Counted from the stretch's first letter, positions 28,401 through 37,548 are shown. The stretch is 64,000 bases of DNA from Chitinophagaceae bacterium (GCA_003168265.1 PMSV01000023.1:62001-126000), one strand, 5' to 3'. A program made the numbers and translations. The notes: generated by a model from the letters alone, not told the origin.

Positions 28401-28553
28401 TCCATTTCTGGTTCCTTTGACAATGATACTGGCTTCAGGAATACCCTTTCCCGTTGAATCGGTGATTTGCCCGGAAATTGTTGCTTGAGCATGGACAAGG
28501 TGATATCCTACCAGAAGCGGTAGGAGAAATGCAAGTTTTCTCAAACTTCTCAT
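25488..28553 (-). CDS. SusC/RagA-family TonB-linked outer-membrane protein
   Basis: 1021 residues. Signal peptide (ends near HAQA); N-terminal carboxypeptidase-regulatory-like domain (ISGQITDSTGKGIPEASIIVKG, about 25-105). The TonB box/plug region follows with LNAVVVTSLGIQKNARSLSY and NIIIRGNNSLSGNGSPLIVIDGIPV, then a 22-strand barrel ending in SVNVNF with the terminal aromatic. It imports a substrate across the outer membrane with the SusD-like lid. No enzyme gene lies in the same transcript, so the substrate (glycan, peptide or other) is not given by context. The downstream GH/GT-C genes are separated by a terminator. Confidence 0.92.
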   Translation of the reverse strand: MRSLRKLAFLLPLLVGYHLVHAQATISGQITDSTGKGIPEASIIVKGTRNGTSTKLDGSFSISAPSNAILVISGIGYNQQEIALGGRTSLKIVLSERQTELNAVVVTSLGIQKNARSLSYTAQTVSNADLTTVKEANFSSSLAGKAANVTITEGSGGVGSATNIIIRGNNSLSGNGSPLIVIDGIPVVNDNSRPTTGQAQYGQNYLAPDQLSTINPSDVQDVTILKGPAAAALYGSQAANGAILITTKSGREGQTHINLSTNTTFLSALYHPQLQTEYGGSVNDGGNFSWGAKDPNAADAASFYKDFLQTGVSSSNAVDLTTGTKNGQFYAAYANTGAKGIIPNNYMNRNNFDLKGTTSAFDKFIEFTGKFSYVDQTINNPYAPGQYLNPYYTFTTMPANTNMALYKNKNNLLLDTAPYQNWAYAVSNTNTDNPYWDVNKVSTTDNLKRLIVSGSMKLNFTSYLNLMLRGNLDQTNQDFLNAMDQGTWTALASPTGGFSHITTQTIQNYGDAILNFSKDIASDWHLTALAGAAIRDYTQTGININSGRTGMYNPNLFTTSNVNFISSGTATDIYDRKQTQSLFYSFEFAYKNAIFLNTTGRNDWSSTLPTDKDNYFYPSVGLSAVLTDLIPGLSTPAMNFLKVRAGYTDVGNDLPTFIINPVSTIGTGGALTPPNTIIEPGTILKPELTSSTELGLDVAFLNNEVRLAGTYYNTNTKDQLFTVTAPPSSGYSYFYVNGGDIQNQGVELTLTVAPKIGDVNWVSTVNFSKNVNKVKSLLNGTNYLIYSELDNSTSYFQKIVPGGSLGDFYAKKFQRGKDGSYLLNTYYINGQEQQGTTPILDDQPEKIGNAYPDFLLSWGNKFSYKNFSLYFLIDGHFGGKVISLTQAMLDNAGNSVQTAKDRDNGYVLVDGQQVTDIKDFYQLKGGIGGALGEYAYSSTAVRLRELSLLYNLPSRLLQGTKYIKGVSVGLVGRNLFFFYKAAPLDAEVVSNNAMGTNAFLGMELYNLPSTRNIGFSVNVNF

Positions 28554-28992
28554 AATGCAGCGTTTTGGTTGTTAAAATAAGATGCCACTTGATTAACAGC
28601 AAAAATGTATATTATTTGGGATAAAAAAAATTATATTAAGAACTATTTAATAATTAATAAAATAAATTATTAAATTGAGAATTTGGTTATTTTGTTAGAA
28701 ATAATTAAACACTCATTAAATTATTAGCAATCAGGTTTTCTTGTTGGGGCATTCCTGACTAGGAAAATGCTGATTTTTTTTATCGGGTGAAGATGAGTGT
28801 TCCTTTACAATTATTTTAGAAGTTATAATTGTCAGTAAATAATGTTGAAGCTTGTACAGTTACATGAGGGTTTATTCAATCAATGTCTTATTTGCTATAG
28901 CCGGAATAAACAAAGTTGAAGATGAAATCAGATACCCCTACTTTCTAGATACATCAAACCCATAGGAACATTTTAATGTATAAGCTGGAATT
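28554..28992. other. Intergenic region upstream of the minus-strand susC
   Basis: About 440 bp, very AT-rich, no ORF. An inverted repeat with 8-bp arms, ACAATTAT / ATAATTGT, lies at 28807-28832. A hairpin with GCATTCC / GGAAAATGC arms followed by TGATTTTTTTT lies near 28755-28790 on the plus strand, where no gene precedes it. I cannot place an exact TAnnTTTG promoter for susC. Confidence 0.35.
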
Positions 28993-29871
28993 TCATATAA
29001 ATATCCTCGTACCGGAAAAGCTATCCCTGAATTCCTTTGGTGTGCAGCCTTTTTTCTTTTTAAAGATCCGGTTAAAGTTAGATATGTTATTGAACCCGCA
29101 GTCATATGCGACCTCGGAAATATTTTGATTTGTCTCGATCAGTGTTCGGGTTGCGTGCCCAAGCCTGATTTCGTTGAGGCTATCGATAAAAGTGTTGCCG
29201 GTACACTGTTTATAAAACCGACTGAAAGAAACCTCTGTCATACTGGCGAGCTTTGCTACTTCAGTTAATTTGATAGCCTTGTCAAAATTCTGGTTCATAT
29301 ATTCAAATACATTTTCAATGCGGCGGCTGCTGAAGGAGTACTTTTCGGTCACATTGAAACTTGAATCTGAAAGGATGCGCATATTTCTTGATGTGGAGAG
29401 ATCATGCAATATAGACATTAGCTCTAGCACAGAATCGAAGCCTTGCTTTTGGTTCAGGCCGGTTATTCTCGGAGCAAGTTGTTCGGTTGTTGATTTGGAA
29501 AACAGGATTCCTCTTGATGACTTTTCAAACATGTTTCTGATAAAATTAAGCTGGTTCCTCCTCAAAAATTTTTCATCGAAGAGGTCTTTATGAAATTGTA
29601 TAGTGATTTCTTTTATTTCATTGCTTTTACAACGATGAGTGAACCATGCATGCTGAAGGTTGGAGCCCACCAGAACTAATTCCAGATCTCCAATCTCTTC
29701 TATATGATCACCTACAACTCTTTTAGCGTTTTTTGCATTTTTAATAAAATTCAACTCTAATTCTTCGTGATAATGCAGTGGGAAATCAAAAGCTGACTTG
29801 ACCCTTGAAAATAAAGTGAAACAATCGCTTTGTGTCAATGGGGTAATTTCTCTCATTACTTCAGTTTTCAT
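28993..29871 (-). CDS. AraC-family transcriptional regulator
   Basis: About 292 residues from ATG 29871; a longer frame from 29928 adds an unlikely 19-residue hydrophobic start. N-terminal cupin-like sensor with FDFPLHYHEELELNFI (about 25-40). The C-terminal double HTH is canonical: IKLTEVAKLASMTEVSFSRFYKQ, and YDCGFNNISNFNRIFKKKKGCTPKEFR near the end. It is divergent from the mannan susC gene, with the start codons about 235 bp apart. It is the natural candidate regulator of that locus; it could also act on the minus-strand susC downstream. Cytoplasmic DNA-binding protein; the inducer is unknown but probably a sugar. Confidence 0.88.
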   Translation of the reverse strand: MKTEVMREITPLTQSDCFTLFSRVKSAFDFPLHYHEELELNFIKNAKNAKRVVGDHIEEIGDLELVLVGSNLQHAWFTHRCKSNEIKEITIQFHKDLFDEKFLRRNQLNFIRNMFEKSSRGILFSKSTTEQLAPRITGLNQKQGFDSVLELMSILHDLSTSRNMRILSDSSFNVTEKYSFSSRRIENVFEYMNQNFDKAIKLTEVAKLASMTEVSFSRFYKQCTGNTFIDSLNEIRLGHATRTLIETNQNISEVAYDCGFNNISNFNRIFKKKKGCTPKEFRDSFSGTRIFI

Positions 29872-30079
29872 ATAATAAAGTATATAATAATTCGGTATTA
29901 GTTTATAAGTAATGATAAAAATACACATGAATTTGCTTAAATAGTATTATAAATTAGAATCTTTTTTTTTCAACACAACTCACTGCAGCTTTGATTATAT
30001 ACTTGCTTATTCAAATTCTTTGGATAAATAATATTACGAACAGATAAAAATGTATTTAAATATGGGCAACTATTGATGG

Positions 30080-30087
30080 TACATTTG
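30080..30087 (+). promoter_or_regulatory. Bacteroidota-type -7 promoter element of the mannan susC
   Basis: TACATTTG is an exact match to the TAnnTTTG -7 element of the Bacteroidota primary sigma factor. It lies 18 bp before the ATG at 30106, so the leader would be short. A -33 TTTG is not clear (GTATTTA in the right area). The placement supports 30106 over the upstream TTG/ATG at 30073-30078 as the start of susC. Confidence 0.5.
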
Positions 30088-30105
30088 ACTAAATTAACTT
30101 GCTGT

Positions 30106-33100
30106 ATGTTAAAAAAAGTACTTCGCTTTGGGCTCACTCTATTTGTGTGCTCATCATTTCTTTTTACATCCTTTGCGCAGGATAAGAAAATCTCAGGAAC
30201 AGTTTCGGATGAGAAAGGCAACAAACTCCCAGGTGCTACAGTTGCGGTTAAGGGCTCAATAATTGCGACAAAGACAGATGATAATGGGAAATTTTCTATC
30301 TCAGTTCCAGCGGCAACGAAATCAATTGTCATTTCTTTCATAGGCATGGAGACGAAGGAAATTGATGTTGGGAAAAAATTATTTGTTGATGTAGTGCTTA
30401 GATCCGTCGGTACTTCACTAAGTGATGTGGTAGTGATCGGGTACGGTACACAAAGACGGCAGGATGTGAATGGTGCGATATCTTCGGTGAGCTCAAAAGA
30501 TATAAGTGATATACCCCAGCCAAGTATTGACCAGATGATCCAGGGCAAGGTTTCCGGGGTCACCGTTACGCAAAATACTGGTGCTCCAGGAGCAGCGGTC
30601 TCCGTTCGCGTGCGTGGCATTACCTCTTTCAGCGGGAGTGAACCATTGTATGTAATTGATGGGGTAGCTATAGATGGCAATGCGAATAATGGGTATCAGT
30701 TAACGAGTCAAGCTAGCCCTAGCGAACAGGAATCAAGCCCGAGCCCGCTTGCGCAGCTTAACCCAAACGATATCGAATCCATTGATGTTTTGAAGGATGC
30801 GTCAGCAACTGCTATTTATGGTAGCCGTGGATCCAATGGTGTCGTGATTATTACAACTAAAAAAGGCAAGAGCGGAGAAGCAAAGATCGATTATGATGGC
30901 TTCTATGGCGTGCAGACTCAGGGAAAATTTTTGGATGTCATGAACCTGCCCCAATATGCTGCATTTGAAAACACCCTTGCCGATGACTTTGGCGTAAGCC
31001 GGCGTGTTGAATTTTCTAACCCTAGCGAGTTAGGGCCTGGCACAAATTGGCAAGATGCGATATTCAAGAATGCCCCTGAGCAAAGCCATACCCTTTCTTT
31101 CTCAGGTGCAAACAATAAAACAGATTATTATATTTCAGGCGGTTATTTCGATCAAAAGGGCACTGTTTTAGGATCCAGCTTTAACCGATATTCATTCCAT
31201 GCCGGAGTCAATTCGCAGGTAAAAGATTGGTTCAAGATAGGCACGAGCATTTCTGCTAACCAAACCAATGCAAATATTGGTTTGGGAAACTCTTACGGGA
31301 TCATTTATAATGCGTTGTTGCAGGCACCAGATGCCGCTGTCTATAATGCCGATGGCACTTTTGCGGGTCCAGCGGTTGTAAATGGGGCTATAGAAGGGGG
31401 GCGCAATCCCGTTCAACAAGCATTAAGCATTACCAACACTTTGCTCAGGAGCAATGTACAGGGGAACCTTTATGGTGATATAAAATTCACTAAAGATCTG
31501 ACGTTCCACTCTGAAATTGATGGAAATTTTGACTGGAGTGATGCGAAGACATTTTTACCAACTTACTCTTATGGGGCTACCGGATCATCCGCTGCTTTTG
31601 TAAATACCCAGGCTGTATTAAATGAATATGATGCAAGCGATAATTTTTGGAATTGGGTGGAGAATTTAAATTACAGCCACAACTTTGGTGACAAACATGC
31701 CTTGACCGCATTTGCGGGACATGAGGTTTGGGAATCCACTTATGACGGTATTCAGGCGGGAACTAAAGGTTTCACAGCTGGCAACGCAGTACAAACACTA
31801 AACTTAGGGACACAGGCGAATAATACAGAAGGAGAACCTAAAGGCAGCACAGTAATGGAATCGTGGATAGCACGTGTTATTTATACTTATGATAATAAAT
31901 ACAGTATTACTGCTACTGATCGCAGTGACAAATCTTCAAACTTTGCACCGGGGTACCAAACAGGTTATTTCCCGAGTGTGGCGGTCTCCTGGAGGTTTTC
32001 GCAAGAGGCCTTTATGTCTGAGATAGATAATGTAGTAAGTAACCTCAAGCTTAGATTGGGTTATGGTTCTGTTGGCAACTCAAATACTAATGGTGGTTAT
32101 AAATATGGCTCGGCAATTAACCCGGTGGTTACCGGTTTAGGCACTGGTTTTAGTTTTTATAATTTCTCGAATTTTCCGCTCACTTGGGAAACGGCCATTC
32201 AAAAAAATATCGGTATTGATTTTAGCTTGCTCAATAATCGCATTGATGCCAGTTTTGATCTTTATGATAAAACCTCAAACCATTTTCTTTTTCAGAATAC
32301 CTTGCCTGCTTTTCTTGCAGGTGCAACTGCTGAATACTCGAATGCGGCTATAATACAGTCTCCTTGGGTAAATGCAGGTGAAATTGAAAATAAAGGCTTT
32401 GAATTTAGTATTACCAGCCGCAATATTGTTTCAAAAGGTTTTAGATGGACAACCAATCTGATATTCTCGCACTACACCAATAAAGTGACCTCATTAAATG
32501 GCATCCCTCCAATCATTGGCAATGTATCTACGGGTTTCGGCCCGCAGATAGCAGCTACCCAAACGCAGGTTGGTGGGCCGGTTGGTGAATTTTATGGGTA
32601 TAAGGTAAAAGATATTATCAGTACGCAGGCCCAATTGATAAATTTGGCAGAGCATCAGCAAAATGTTATTGGCTCAGCCGAAGTGGTAAGCAGTGACAGG
32701 ACCTTGAGCAATGGGATTTATTTAGGCGATATCGAATACATGGGCAATAATAATGGAGCGCCCAATACCCAATACGCTCTAGGGAATCCGAATCCTGATT
32801 TTACATACGGTATTACCAACAGCTTTAATTACCAGAATTTCGATCTTTCAATATTTTTAACCGGGTCTTATGGCGGTAAAATATTAAATGCGGTAGATTT
32901 CCAACTTCATGGGGGTTACCAATTGTACCAAAATCAATTAGCTTCTGAAGCAAATTTTTGGACACCGACTAATACTAATACTAATATTCCCGCACCAAGG
33001 AGTGGTTTTGGCAATAATAACCTCGTAATGTCGGACAGGTTTTTAGAGAGCGCTTCCTATTTGAGGCTCCAAAATGTACTCATCGGGTACAATTTGCCAG

Positions 33101-33297
33101 CCAGATGGGCAAAATATATCAAAATGAACCGCTTAAAGATATTTGCAAGCGGGCAGAATTTATATGTGTTCACCAAATATACCGGTTTAGATCCCGAAGT
33201 AGGTTCATTGAACCAAAATCCTGTATTGCAAAATATAGATTATGGCAGGTATCCGACACCGCGTGTGATAAGCTTTGGTTTGAATGCTGAATTTTAA
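30106..33297 (+). CDS. SusC-family TonB-linked transporter of the mannan locus
   Basis: 1063 residues from ATG 30106, which begins a clean signal peptide (LKKVLRFGLTLFVCSSFLF, cleavage after SFAQ). Carboxypeptidase-regulatory-like domain (KISGTVSDEKGNKLPGATVAVKG), TonB box region SDVVVIGYGTQRRQDV, plug with VRVRGITSFSGSEPLYVIDGVAI and NDIESIDVLKDASATAIYGSRG, then the barrel ending NAEF. It should import manno-oligosaccharides into the periplasm. It is the first gene of susC-susD-SGBP; the susD-like start is 23 bp downstream. Confidence 0.93.
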   Translation: MLKKVLRFGLTLFVCSSFLFTSFAQDKKISGTVSDEKGNKLPGATVAVKGSIIATKTDDNGKFSISVPAATKSIVISFIGMETKEIDVGKKLFVDVVLRSVGTSLSDVVVIGYGTQRRQDVNGAISSVSSKDISDIPQPSIDQMIQGKVSGVTVTQNTGAPGAAVSVRVRGITSFSGSEPLYVIDGVAIDGNANNGYQLTSQASPSEQESSPSPLAQLNPNDIESIDVLKDASATAIYGSRGSNGVVIITTKKGKSGEAKIDYDGFYGVQTQGKFLDVMNLPQYAAFENTLADDFGVSRRVEFSNPSELGPGTNWQDAIFKNAPEQSHTLSFSGANNKTDYYISGGYFDQKGTVLGSSFNRYSFHAGVNSQVKDWFKIGTSISANQTNANIGLGNSYGIIYNALLQAPDAAVYNADGTFAGPAVVNGAIEGGRNPVQQALSITNTLLRSNVQGNLYGDIKFTKDLTFHSEIDGNFDWSDAKTFLPTYSYGATGSSAAFVNTQAVLNEYDASDNFWNWVENLNYSHNFGDKHALTAFAGHEVWESTYDGIQAGTKGFTAGNAVQTLNLGTQANNTEGEPKGSTVMESWIARVIYTYDNKYSITATDRSDKSSNFAPGYQTGYFPSVAVSWRFSQEAFMSEIDNVVSNLKLRLGYGSVGNSNTNGGYKYGSAINPVVTGLGTGFSFYNFSNFPLTWETAIQKNIGIDFSLLNNRIDASFDLYDKTSNHFLFQNTLPAFLAGATAEYSNAAIIQSPWVNAGEIENKGFEFSITSRNIVSKGFRWTTNLIFSHYTNKVTSLNGIPPIIGNVSTGFGPQIAATQTQVGGPVGEFYGYKVKDIISTQAQLINLAEHQQNVIGSAEVVSSDRTLSNGIYLGDIEYMGNNNGAPNTQYALGNPNPDFTYGITNSFNYQNFDLSIFLTGSYGGKILNAVDFQLHGGYQLYQNQLASEANFWTPTNTNTNIPAPRSGFGNNNLVMSDRFLESASYLRLQNVLIGYNLPARWAKYIKMNRLKIFASGQNLYVFTKYTGLDPEVGSLNQNPVLQNIDYGRYPTPRVISFGLNAEF

Positions 33298-33319
33298 ATA
33301 AATAATTTAAAATATAGAA

Positions 33320-34969
33320 ATGAAAAAGAATAAAATATATTTAATCGGAGCGAGCATATTTATTGTTGCGGCTTCTACTGGCTGCAAAAAAGATTTCTTC
33401 AACCGGCCGCCTGAAAATCAGGCTACCGTAGGTACCTATTATCAAACAACGGCAGAAGTCCAATCAAGTACGAATATACTTTATGCAGCGCCTTGGTTTG
33501 GCTTTAACGGTAAGGCGTTTTTGGCAATAGGCGACCTGCAGAGTGGAAATGCCCGATGCGACGCGGGGACTGATGGGGAATTTGATGCCTTTCGTAACTT
33601 TTCGGAAGGTAATGCCACTCTTGCAGTACAAAGCACCTGGAATTCGCTTTATACCGTCGTAGCACAAGCCAACGCCCTGCTTAATAATTTGCCTACGGCG
33701 GCTCCTGCTTCTGTACCAACTGCTGTAGTAAATAATGCATTGGGCGAAGCTCATTTAATGCGTGCCGCAGCTTATTTCTATCTGGTGCGCAATTTTGGGA
33801 ACGTCCCGATCATAACGAACCCTGCTCCATATGTCGGCAGCTTTCAAAATGTGCAAACTAACCCGGTTACCGATGTTTATAAGTTTATCATTCTTGATTT
33901 ACAATTTGCAGAAGCGAATTGTACTCCAGGAGTCGCAACCACAGGTCATGTTTCCGGTGCATCTGCATCAGGTTTATTAGCCAAGGTTTACTTATATATG
34001 CAAGACTATACAGATGCCAAAACAGAAGCAGAGAAAGCTATCAACAGCGGTGAATTTGGTTTAATGGGATTGGATTTTGCTGGATCATATACTACCCTGT
34101 TTGAGTTGGCAGGCAACAACAGCTTAGAATCAATGATCGCTCTTCAATGGACTTCTAACGGGGGGTATGGTTTTGGCAACCAGATTCAATCTGTAATTGC
34201 TGATGGTGAAAATGGCAATTACCTCACCGGCACGGGCGACGGCTATAGCGAACTGGGACCGACCTGGGACTTACAAGACGCCTATACAGCGGAGGGCGAT
34301 TCTATCCGCCGTCATGGCACCATTATGCTGCCTGGCGATTATTATGCTGAATTGCATAAAGCAACAGGTGGATATACAGTCCCCCTCTCAGTAAATGAGC
34401 AAGGCACACATGCCGGAATGAAAAAATATGTAGTCGGTACTCCTGCGGATAATAATGGCAACAGTGCAGCCCAGGCAACCGCTAATAATACCTATATTCT
34501 GCGCTATGCAGATATCTATTTAATTGAGGCAGAAGCAATTCTGGGGCTTTCGGCAGGAACTGCACCGGGCACTGGAATCCCTTTGAGCACTTCATCTACG
34601 GACCCGACAGCTTTAAAGTATTTGAATTTGGTGCGCCAAAGGGCAGGCATCCCCCCCTTAACCAGCTTTACTTATCAGCAGTTGATAAATGAAAGGCGCC
34701 TGGAATTTGCAATTGAGGGTGAATACTGGTATGATTTGCAACGCCTCGATGGCTTTAACTCCGCCACCCACCCCGTGGCTGAAGCAATAATAGCTGCGCA
34801 AAACAGGGGTGGTTCCAGTGGTTCCGGCACGGCTCCATTATATATAGATTGGACTCGTAATATTCTTTATATACCGGCTACCGACGCTAATTTTTTGATA
34901 CCGATCCCTGCTACAGATGTTGCCGCAGACCCCGCTTTAACCGGAACTCCGGTTCCATATAAATTTTAA
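33320..34969 (+). CDS. SusD-family glycan-binding lipoprotein
   Basis: 549 residues. Lipoprotein signal with STGC (Cys about 22) followed by KKDFFNRPPENQATVG, the usual SusD start. TPR-like helices (ALGEAHLMRAAAYFYLVRNFGNVPI) and the C-terminal block RQRAGIPPLTSFTYQQLINERRLEFAIEGEYWYDLQRL are diagnostic. It should form the surface lid of the SusC channel encoded directly upstream and bind mannan fragments. Middle gene of a three-gene unit. Confidence 0.93.
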   Translation: MKKNKIYLIGASIFIVAASTGCKKDFFNRPPENQATVGTYYQTTAEVQSSTNILYAAPWFGFNGKAFLAIGDLQSGNARCDAGTDGEFDAFRNFSEGNATLAVQSTWNSLYTVVAQANALLNNLPTAAPASVPTAVVNNALGEAHLMRAAAYFYLVRNFGNVPIITNPAPYVGSFQNVQTNPVTDVYKFIILDLQFAEANCTPGVATTGHVSGASASGLLAKVYLYMQDYTDAKTEAEKAINSGEFGLMGLDFAGSYTTLFELAGNNSLESMIALQWTSNGGYGFGNQIQSVIADGENGNYLTGTGDGYSELGPTWDLQDAYTAEGDSIRRHGTIMLPGDYYAELHKATGGYTVPLSVNEQGTHAGMKKYVVGTPADNNGNSAAQATANNTYILRYADIYLIEAEAILGLSAGTAPGTGIPLSTSSTDPTALKYLNLVRQRAGIPPLTSFTYQQLINERRLEFAIEGEYWYDLQRLDGFNSATHPVAEAIIAAQNRGGSSGSGTAPLYIDWTRNILYIPATDANFLIPIPATDVAADPALTGTPVPYKF

Positions 34970-34981
34970 ATTACACATAAT

Positions 34982-36232
34982 ATGAAAATCAATAGTGATA
35001 AATCAAAAAAGCTGAGCATAATTGTTTCAGCTTTAGTGCTTCTAGGTTTCCCATCATGCAGGAAATACAACAGTATGGGATTCACGCCAGGTACGGGTGC
35101 ACCGACAATTACCTCCGTTCACACATTGAGCAAAACGCTGACAAATGGCGACAGCACAACTATTTATAGCTACGACACTTCGGGTAATTTATCTACGACA
35201 GTCAATGCAGCTCCTAATCAGGTAGTAGCCTTTGACTCTGTTACCACTGCAGGCAATAAGGGAGAATATTATGTGATATTTGGCACAAACCTGGGCTCTA
35301 CGACCAGTGTTCTCTTCAACGGGGTTTCTGTTTACTTTAATCGCGCGTTGATTTCAGACAAATCCATTATCGTGAGCATTCCCTTAAACGTGCCTACAAT
35401 TGGTTCGGCCGCAAATGACACCCTTACGGTTATTACTTTGCACGGTACGGCAAACTATAATTTCACTGTGATAACGCCACCCCCTACAATTGCAACAGTT
35501 TCAGATTACGATTTCTGGGCCGGCTCCCAAATAACATTGACTGGTATTGGATTTGCCAGTGTAACATCTGTAACATTAACGGGCAGTAGTTCAAATATTG
35601 CAATAGTCAGCCAGACTGATGCCCAGATAGTCCTCCAATTCGACTCTGCTTCAATCAACAGAGGCAATCTGGTATTTTCTTACTCTTCAGCGGGAAATAC
35701 GGTTACAGAAACTACTACACAGGAATTCAATGACCTGGACAATGCATATGACATTGTCTTTAAGAGCAGTTTCCAAAATTCCTGGGTCGATAATTCATGG
35801 TCAGGGCCATCTGGTATTTCAAGCGGCGCTACACATTCAAATGGGCAGACTTCCTCAGCTGAAGCAAGTTATCCTGCTGGCGGCTGGAAAATCGAAGGAT
35901 GGGCAAACTGGTATCCTAGTTTTAATTATGATACGAGTTATAAATACCTTACATTCTGGGTTTTGGGTGGTATTGCGAATCATACGCTTGTTCTTGTAGG
36001 CGATCAGATAGCGGGAGGGTATTCCCAAAATACCTCAGCCGCTGCAATACAGCAGATCAGTGTACCAGCAGGTGTTTGGACCTTCTACAAGATACCTCTG
36101 GGAACCGGTGCCGGCCAGCTTAACTACTGGGCAAATGGCAGTCCCGCCAAACAGTTGGGATTTTTCTTACAGGGGCAAACTGGAGACGTGAACGAGATCA
36201 TGTATTTTGACGAAGTAGCTTTTCTGAAATAG
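34982..36232 (+). CDS. Surface glycan-binding lipoprotein with IPT/TIG domains
   Basis: 416 residues. The lipoprotein signal has GFPSC (Cys about 22). Two immunoglobulin-like IPT/TIG repeats are visible (about 85-160 with EYYVIFGTNLGSTTSVLFNGV, and about 165-245 with DFWAGSQITLTGIGFASVTSV). A jelly-roll-like C-terminal module of about 170 residues follows, rich in Trp/Tyr (WKIEGWANWYPSFNYDTSYKYLTFW), a likely carbohydrate-binding face. The position after susD and the architecture fit a surface glycan-binding protein (SGBP) of a mannan locus. It starts 12 bp after susD, and an intrinsic terminator follows its stop. Confidence 0.8.
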   Translation: MKINSDKSKKLSIIVSALVLLGFPSCRKYNSMGFTPGTGAPTITSVHTLSKTLTNGDSTTIYSYDTSGNLSTTVNAAPNQVVAFDSVTTAGNKGEYYVIFGTNLGSTTSVLFNGVSVYFNRALISDKSIIVSIPLNVPTIGSAANDTLTVITLHGTANYNFTVITPPPTIATVSDYDFWAGSQITLTGIGFASVTSVTLTGSSSNIAIVSQTDAQIVLQFDSASINRGNLVFSYSSAGNTVTETTTQEFNDLDNAYDIVFKSSFQNSWVDNSWSGPSGISSGATHSNGQTSSAEASYPAGGWKIEGWANWYPSFNYDTSYKYLTFWVLGGIANHTLVLVGDQIAGGYSQNTSAAAIQQISVPAGVWTFYKIPLGTGAGQLNYWANGSPAKQLGFFLQGQTGDVNEIMYFDEVAFLK

Positions 36233-36282
36233 GAAATGCTCATTTGATAATCTTGGATATACTTACAAATCATGTGCAATCG

Positions 36283-36316
36283 CTCTGCGAAACCTTATTT
36301 CGCAGAGTTTTTTTTG
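36283..36316 (+). terminator. Strong intrinsic terminator inside the mannan locus
   Basis: A perfect 10-bp stem (CTCTGCGAAA / TTTCGCAGAG) with the 5-nt loop CCTTA, followed by eight T at 36308-36315. It lies 50 bp after the SGBP stop and 24 bp before the GH26 start codon. It should split the locus into a highly expressed uptake transcript and a separately started or read-through enzyme transcript. Confidence 0.85.
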
Positions 36317-36339
36317 AGACAAGACTTTATTGTTATCAC

Positions 36340-37485
36340 ATGCATTTTAAAGAAACAACAGGGTCCATATTGGCAGGTATTTTTATTTTGCTCAGTTCAG
36401 CTTTGCTTGCCCAAAAAGAGCTCCCTTCAGATGCTCATTCGACAAAGGAGACCATTAATCTTTATCGAAGCCTTAAGCATATATCAGAGAAAGGTTTTTT
36501 GTTCGGTCATCAGGATGACCTTGCGTATGGTGTCCACTGGAAATATGAACCTGGCAGAAGTGATATATATGATGTAGTGAGCGATTATCCGGCTGTTTTT
36601 GGATGGGAACTTGGAAGGATTGAAATAGATAGACCAGTGAACCTGGATAGTGTCCCATTTGATAAAATGAGGGGGTTTATTGAACAAGCGTATAATCAAG
36701 GAGCTGTAATTACGATCAGCTGGCACCTGAACAACCCCCTGACTGGGAAATCTGCCTGGGAGCCTGCACCCGGTACAATAGCTTCTGTTTTGCCCGGTGG
36801 CGAAAAGAACGCCTTGTTCACTTCCTGGTTAGATAAAGTGGCTGCATTTCTTGAAAGCTTAAGAGGTAGGAATGGGGAGTTGATACCAATTATCTTCCGT
36901 CCCTTTCATGAACTGAATGGCAGTTGGTTCTGGTGGGGCGGTAAAAATGCAACACCGCAGGAAATAATAAACCTCTACCGTTTTACTGTAACCTATTTGC
37001 GCGATGTGAAGAATATCCATCATCTTTTATACGCTTACAACACTGACAGGTTTGCCACTAAAGAAGAGTACCTCGAAAGATATCCTGGCGATGAATATGT
37101 GGATTTAGTGGGATTTGACATTTACCAGAAAGGAGATATTATTTCCAATGATAAATTCATTTCAGAGACTGATCGCAGCCTGGCTGATATTGAATCCATT
37201 GCGAAAGAGAAAAACAAAATTGCCGCACTGACTGAATTCGGATACAATAAATTGCCCGACAGCACCTGGTGGACAAACGTGCTCTATAAAGCACTGGAGC
37301 ATCACCATATTGCGTATGCTCTGGCATGGCGGAATGCAGGGTACAAAGCAAAAGAGAATAACTTTGAATTTTATGTTCCTTTCAAAGGAGAAAAATCAGA
37401 AGCTGATTTCATAAAATTTTACAATTTGGAAAAGACGCTTTTTGAAAAAGATGCGACAAAAGAAAAATTGTACCAAAATGAATGA
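36340..37485 (+). CDS. GH26 beta-mannanase
   Basis: 381 residues from ATG 36340. A frame open from 36244 runs through the terminator and is rejected. Signal peptide ends near LLAQ (residue ~25). The GH26 barrel shows FLFGHQDD, FGWELGRIE, the acid/base region IFRPFHELNGSWFWWG (Glu191) and the nucleophile ALTEFGYN (Glu299). The spacing of 108 residues fits the family. It cleaves beta-1,4-mannan or manno-oligosaccharides, probably to mannobiose, in the periplasm. Together with the symporter, GH130 and epimerase genes it matches the characterised Bacteroides fragilis mannan catabolic cluster. Confidence 0.92.
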   Translation: MHFKETTGSILAGIFILLSSALLAQKELPSDAHSTKETINLYRSLKHISEKGFLFGHQDDLAYGVHWKYEPGRSDIYDVVSDYPAVFGWELGRIEIDRPVNLDSVPFDKMRGFIEQAYNQGAVITISWHLNNPLTGKSAWEPAPGTIASVLPGGEKNALFTSWLDKVAAFLESLRGRNGELIPIIFRPFHELNGSWFWWGGKNATPQEIINLYRFTVTYLRDVKNIHHLLYAYNTDRFATKEEYLERYPGDEYVDLVGFDIYQKGDIISNDKFISETDRSLADIESIAKEKNKIAALTEFGYNKLPDSTWWTNVLYKALEHHHIAYALAWRNAGYKAKENNFEFYVPFKGEKSEADFIKFYNLEKTLFEKDATKEKLYQNE

Positions 37486-37548
37486 AATAGAATTGCTAAT
37501 TCTGTAGTTTTTTATAATAATGGTTTAAAAAAGGGAAAATAAATTAAA

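Noticed and set aside
28755-28790. Plus-strand hairpin followed by T-run as a terminator
   Set aside because: No plus-strand gene precedes it, so a terminator function is not supported, and it may be chance in AT-rich DNA.
30035-30680. Minus-strand frame overlapping the start of the mannan susC
   Set aside because: Covers the conserved plug region of susC in antisense and has no protein-like features.
36244-36339. Longer GH26 reading frame from a TTG
   Set aside because: It would translate through the intrinsic terminator. The ATG at 36340 begins a clean signal peptide.
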